Shown here: one piece after another, positions 32,347 through 35,131 of the stretch
Numbering within the stretch: position 1 is the first letter of the stretch
Layout of the letters: the number at the start of each line of letters is the position of its first letter
Origin: an uncultured Clostridium sp.
Lineage (GTDB): Bacteria > Bacillota > Clostridia > Lachnospirales > Lachnospiraceae
Length of the DNA: 35,131 bases
Assembly (NCBI GenBank): GCA_900547035.1
Contig: URFM01000039.1
Coordinates: forward strand, 1 to 35,131
Direction: 5' to 3'
The notes under the pieces: generated by a model
The model's database searches: none
Seen by the model: the letters and a program-made list of their open reading frames with translations, nothing else
What the model was told of the DNA's origin: nothing
Translations under genes and position numbers: made by a program

Positions 32347-33402
32347 ATGACGGAGATAAAATCAGAACGTCCGGTTTTGTCCGGGGAAGATGTGGTGATT
32401 CTTGCCATCGAGAGCTCCTGCGACGAGACTGCCGCTGCGGTGGTAAAAAATGGGAGAACGGTACTGTCCAGCGTAATCTCGTCCCAGATTGCCACTCATA
32501 CGGTTTACGGGGGAGTGGTTCCGGAAATCGCCTCCAGGGAGCATATCAAGGCGATTAATTACGTAATCCGCCGTGCGCTGGCAGAGGCGGATATGAGGCT
32601 TTCCGACCTGACTGCTATCGGCGTAACTTACGGCCCGGGGCTGGTGGGAGCTCTTTTGGTGGGAGTGGCCGAGGCAAAAGCCCTGGCCTACGGAGCGGGA
32701 AAGCCTTTGGTGGGGGTCCATCACATTGAGGGGCATGTGTCAGCCAATTTTATCGAGCATCCCGATTTGGAACCGCCCTTCGTATGCCTGATTGTATCTG
32801 GCGGCCACACCCATCTGGTCATCGTGAAGGATTACGGCGAGTTTGAAATCATAGGCCGTACCCGAGACGATGCGGCAGGGGAGGCCTTCGACAAGGTGGC
32901 GCGGGCAGTAGGACTGGGATATCCGGGCGGTCCTAAGGTGGACCGGGCTGCCAAAGAGGGCAATCCCCATGCGGTAGAGTTCCCCCGGGGAAAAATCGAC
33001 GGCTCCCCCTATGATTTTACCTTCAGCGGCCTGAAATCCGCTGTTTTAAATTACATCAATCACGCGAAAATGACCGGTGAGGAGATTTACGTTCCCGACC
33101 TTGCGGCTTCTTTTCAGAATTCCGTAGTGGATTCTCTGGTAAGCCGTACGGTGGCGGCGGCAAAAGAGTACGGATACCGTAAGGTGGCAATCGCCGGCGG
33201 AGTCGCCTCCAATTCCGCTCTCCGGTCAGCCATGGAGGAGGCCTGCCGCAGAAGAAATCTGCGCTGCTACTATCCCTCCCCTATTTTATGCACGGACAAT
33301 GCGGCGATGATTGGCGCGGCGGCCTACTATGAATACCGGAAAGGGAATCTGGCCGGCTGGGATTTGAATGCGGTGCCTAATCTGAAGCTGGGAGAACGCT
33401 GA
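32347..33402 (+). CDS. tsaD: tRNA N6-threonylcarbamoyladenosine transferase TsaD
   Basis: This 351-residue catalytic subunit moves the threonylcarbamoyl group to A37 of tRNAs. The ATPase-fold start [13 protein letters not shown] is at about 16-28, VPEIASREH at 58-66, and the metal-binding H-x3-H is His126/His130 in [16 protein letters not shown] and [12 protein letters not shown] are also present. ATG 32347 is preceded by GAGGAGGAA; the upstream frame start at 32272 lies inside rnz. It works with the TsaB and TsaE encoded at 17790-19006; tsaC is not seen. Confidence 0.95.
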   Translation: MTEIKSERPVLSGEDVVILAIESSCDETAAAVVKNGRTVLSSVISSQIATHTVYGGVVPEIASREHIKAINYVIRRALAEADMRLSDLTAIGVTYGPGLVGALLVGVAEAKALAYGAGKPLVGVHHIEGHVSANFIEHPDLEPPFVCLIVSGGHTHLVIVKDYGEFEIIGRTRDDAAGEAFDKVARAVGLGYPGGPKVDRAAKEGNPHAVEFPRGKIDGSPYDFTFSGLKSAVLNYINHAKMTGEEIYVPDLAASFQNSVVDSLVSRTVAAAKEYGYRKVAIAGGVASNSALRSAMEEACRRRNLRCYYPSPILCTDNAAMIGAAAYYEYRKGNLAGWDLNAVPNLKLGER

Positions 33403-33410
33403 AGGAGAAA

Positions 33411-34193
33411 ATGAAAAGAGAAAAGGGGAAAGCGGCGGAACATATGGCGGAATGGGATAGAAAACAGAATAGAAAAGAGCAGCTAAAAACAGGCGCGGTT
33501 GTTCTGGCGGGAGGCTCCGGAAGGCGCATGAAAAGCACTATTCCGAAGCAGTATATGATTTTGAATGGGCGTCCTATGATTACCTATGGGCTGGAGGCTT
33601 TTGAGAAAAGCCCAGTGGATCAGATCGTGCTGGTAACGGGAGAGGACGAGGTGGAATTCTGCCGTAATGAGATTGTGGCTGCCTATGGATTTGAAAAGGT
33701 GAAGGCGGTTGTCCCCGGGGGGAAGGAGCGGTATCATTCCGTTTACGAGGGGCTAAAGGCTTTGGAAGGCTGCAGTCATGTACTGATTCATGATGGGGCC
33801 CGCCCTCTGATAAGTCAGCGGGCTATCCAGGCGGCTCTGGAAGGCGCATTTCGATACAGGGCCTGCGTTGTGGGAATGCCGGTGAAGGACACTATTAAAG
33901 TATCTGATGAGGAAGAATTTGCATCCAATACGCCGGACCGAAAATATTTATGGCAGATTCAGACTCCTCAGGCATTTGAATACCAGTTGGTACGCAGCTG
34001 CTATGAACATCTGATGGAAGATATTCAGCTTCAGCAGGGAATTACTGATGACGCTATGGTAGTAGAGAGCTTTTCCAGCGTCCCGGTAAAATTGATCCGG
34101 GGCGACTATAGCAATATAAAAGTTACTACGCCAGAGGATATATTTGTGGCAGAGGCTCTTTTAACTGTAAGAGAACAGACCGGACAGTTTTAG
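33411..34193 (+). CDS. ispD: 2-C-methyl-D-erythritol 4-phosphate cytidylyltransferase
   Basis: This 260-residue enzyme joins CTP to MEP in the non-mevalonate isoprenoid pathway. The nucleotide-binding LAGGSGRRMKSTIPKQYM is at about 32-49, VPGGKERYHSV and HDGARP follow, and KDTIK, QTPQAF and TDDAMVVE with LIRGDYSNIKVTTPEDI complete the set. The protein has about 25 extra basic, polar residues at its N-terminus compared with typical members. ATG 33411 has AAGGAG and follows tsaD by 8 bases. No ispF gene follows; 34194-34298 holds only a weak GGGGT/ACCCC hairpin without a T run. Confidence 0.94.
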   Translation: MKREKGKAAEHMAEWDRKQNRKEQLKTGAVVLAGGSGRRMKSTIPKQYMILNGRPMITYGLEAFEKSPVDQIVLVTGEDEVEFCRNEIVAAYGFEKVKAVVPGGKERYHSVYEGLKALEGCSHVLIHDGARPLISQRAIQAALEGAFRYRACVVGMPVKDTIKVSDEEEFASNTPDRKYLWQIQTPQAFEYQLVRSCYEHLMEDIQLQQGITDDAMVVESFSSVPVKLIRGDYSNIKVTTPEDIFVAEALLTVREQTGQF

Positions 34194-34298
34194 AGGGTGC
34201 AGGGGTATTGGAACCCCGACAAAATCCTTGTATTTGCGAGAAAAACGGCGGCTTTTGACAATGACTGCGGAAAAAAATAAAAAAATTCAAAAAAGTCC

Positions 34299-34327
34299 TT
34301 GACAAATCTTCCAATATTTTGTATTAT
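34299..34327 (+). promoter_or_regulatory. Strong promoter of tRNA-Ser
   Basis: TTGACA (34299-34304), a 17-base spacer and TATTAT (34322-34327). Transcription would start about 35 bases before the tRNA. Confidence 0.85.
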
Positions 34328-34368
34328 GGACAAGCTGATTCGTGAGAGCAAAACAAGAAACAGCACAT

Positions 34369-34454
34369 GGAGAGGTATCGAAGTGGTCATAACGAGGCGG
34401 TCTTGAAAACCGTTTGTCCGCAAGGGCGCGTGGGTTCGAATCCCACCCTCTCCG
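34369..34454 (+). tRNA. tRNA-Ser (anticodon UGA)
   Basis: The 86-base gene folds as a class II tRNA. The acceptor stem is GGAGAGG (34369-34375) with CCTCTCC (34447-34453) and G as discriminator. The anticodon loop CTTGAAA between GCGGT and ACCGT gives anticodon TGA, which reads UCA and related serine codons. The long variable arm (GTCCGCAAGGGC) is the serine type, and the T loop is GGTTCGAATCC. No CCA is encoded. It has its own promoter and terminator. Confidence 0.96.
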
Positions 34455-34458
34455 TTTC

Positions 34459-34488
34459 AGGAGTTTCGCAGATGCGGAACTCCTTTTT
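34459..34488 (+). terminator. Terminator after tRNA-Ser
   Basis: AGGAGTT and CGC (34459-34469) pair with GCG and AACTCCT (34474-34484), with one T/G interruption, and a T run follows. Confidence 0.85.
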
Positions 34489-34509
34489 GCGTAACGGGGG
34501 ACGGAAAAA

Positions 34510-34974
34510 ATGACACAAAAAATAAAACATTACATTTGTGAAAAAGACGGAAGAATCAAGTGGCAGTTCCGCCTGATTTTATCAGCAGCTATATTATCAA
34601 TAATGCTTGCTGAAAGCCGATTTTTATATTATCATAGTCCTAAAGATACAAAATGGTTGATATGTATTATTTACGCTCTGACTGGTTATTATTGCCCGGG
34701 GTGTGGAGCAGGCCGCGCGTGCTATTGCATTTTGCACGGTCAGATTTATCAGGCATTTCGCTATAACCCGTTGCTTGTACTTTTGTTGCCGTGGATAGGC
34801 GCATACCTGGCATTATGCGCGTGCCAGTGGCTATTTACAGGCAGAGAAAGCATAAGCCGCCGGATACCGATGTGGATACTATGGACAATATTGGCAGTTA
34901 TACTGATATACGGAGTTTTGAGAAATGTAAATGCATATCCATTTGTGTTACTATCCCCGACAAGGGTCAGATAA
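34510..34974 (+). CDS. DUF2752 membrane protein (second in the window)
   Basis: This 154-residue protein has three or four membrane helices and the DUF2752 core GYYCPGCGAGRA (Cys62, Cys65) followed by ILHGQIYQAFRYNP. It is related to the product at 14655 but has an additional N-terminal helix and a charged tail. Function is unknown. A GGGGGA stretch precedes ATG 34510. The zinc-ribbon gene starts 15 bases downstream, so the two form a pair. Confidence 0.82.
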   Translation: MTQKIKHYICEKDGRIKWQFRLILSAAILSIMLAESRFLYYHSPKDTKWLICIIYALTGYYCPGCGAGRACYCILHGQIYQAFRYNPLLVLLLPWIGAYLALCACQWLFTGRESISRRIPMWILWTILAVILIYGVLRNVNAYPFVLLSPTRVR

Positions 34975-34988
34975 AAGGAGAAATGAGC

Positions 34989-35131
34989 ATGAAGTGTAAA
35001 TTTTGCGGAAATGATTTGCCGGAAGAATCAAAGTTCTGTCCGTCATGTGGCGCACCGGTAGAGCCGGAGGAGAAGCAGGAACAGTCAGAACAATCAGCAG
35101 AAGCGAAGCAGCAGGAAAACCAGAATCCTTA
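34989..35131 (+). CDS. Zinc-ribbon protein, N-terminal fragment (cut by window end)
   Basis: The 47 visible residues begin MKCKFCGNDLPEESKFCPSC, a CxxC-x10-CxxC zinc ribbon, followed by GAPVEPEEKQEQSEQ, a Glu/Gln-rich linker. Such ribbons usually precede a membrane domain (often DUF4190 or TM2-like). ATG 34989 is better spaced from AAGGAG (34975-34980) than the ATG two codons earlier at 34983. The remainder lies outside the window. Confidence 0.75.
   Translation, partial: MKCKFCGNDLPEESKFCPSCGAPVEPEEKQEQSEQSAEAKQQENQNP

Noticed and set aside
1..35131. CRISPR arrays, insertion sequences, prophage or integrase genes
   Set aside because: No regularly spaced repeats, transposase or integrase motifs were seen on either strand.

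Overview
This 35.1 kb window looks like chromosomal DNA of an anaerobic gut-type Firmicute of the Lachnospiraceae (Clostridium cluster XIVa). The grounds are strong AGGAGG-type ribosome-binding sites, a long-form hibernation factor, linked hpf, secA and prfB (prfB with a programmed frameshift), a tex-tsaE-tsaB-rimI operon, a small CxxC zinc-ribbon protein and DUF2752 proteins. This is judged from protein character only; no database search was possible. I see no phage, insertion sequence, CRISPR array or rRNA. One tRNA is present.

Layout. 1-279 is a leader with direct repeats, a terminator and a strong promoter. 280-3483 is a four-gene operon: a small protein with FeFe-hydrogenase-like cysteine motifs, then the permease, ATPase and lipoprotein of a nitrate/taurine-type ABC importer. 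3579-4888 (minus) holds a small secreted cell-wall-repeat protein behind a MerR-type promoter, and a short-chain dehydrogenase. 5140-7530 carries thioredoxin reductase and an SH3/NlpC-P60 cell-wall hydrolase. 7647-8177 (minus) is hpf. 8178-8952 is a long non-coding region with an AT-rich stretch, a dense cluster of DnaA boxes, a promoter and a 104-bp nested inverted repeat in the secA leader. 8953-12686 is secA-prfB. 12892-14648 is an ACT-domain regulator plus homoserine dehydrogenase. 14655-15436 holds two small membrane proteins, end to end. 15642-19481 is tex-tsaE-tsaB-rimI, followed by a zinc-ribbon protein at 19638.

20132-30189 is the most distinctive block. It holds a complete dipeptide-type ABC importer (binding protein, two permeases, two ATPases), two tandem paralogues resembling 2-aminothiazoline-4-carboxylate (ATC) hydrolase, an M20 amidohydrolase and an N-acyl-D-amino-acid deacylase-like enzyme. 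A convergent LysR-type regulator ends it. Together they read as an inducible pathway that imports a modified peptide or amino acid and removes amide, carbamoyl or acyl groups. The substrate is unknown.

31431-34193 is rnz-tsaD-ispD, followed by tRNA-Ser(UGA), a second DUF2752 protein and the start of a zinc-ribbon protein cut by the window edge. Three of the bacterial t6A genes (tsaE, tsaB, tsaD) are in the window, at two separate loci.

The best candidates for something undescribed are the hydrogenase-like protein tied to an ABC importer, the importer/hydrolase operon, the DnaA-box cluster far from any dnaA gene, and the structured secA leader.
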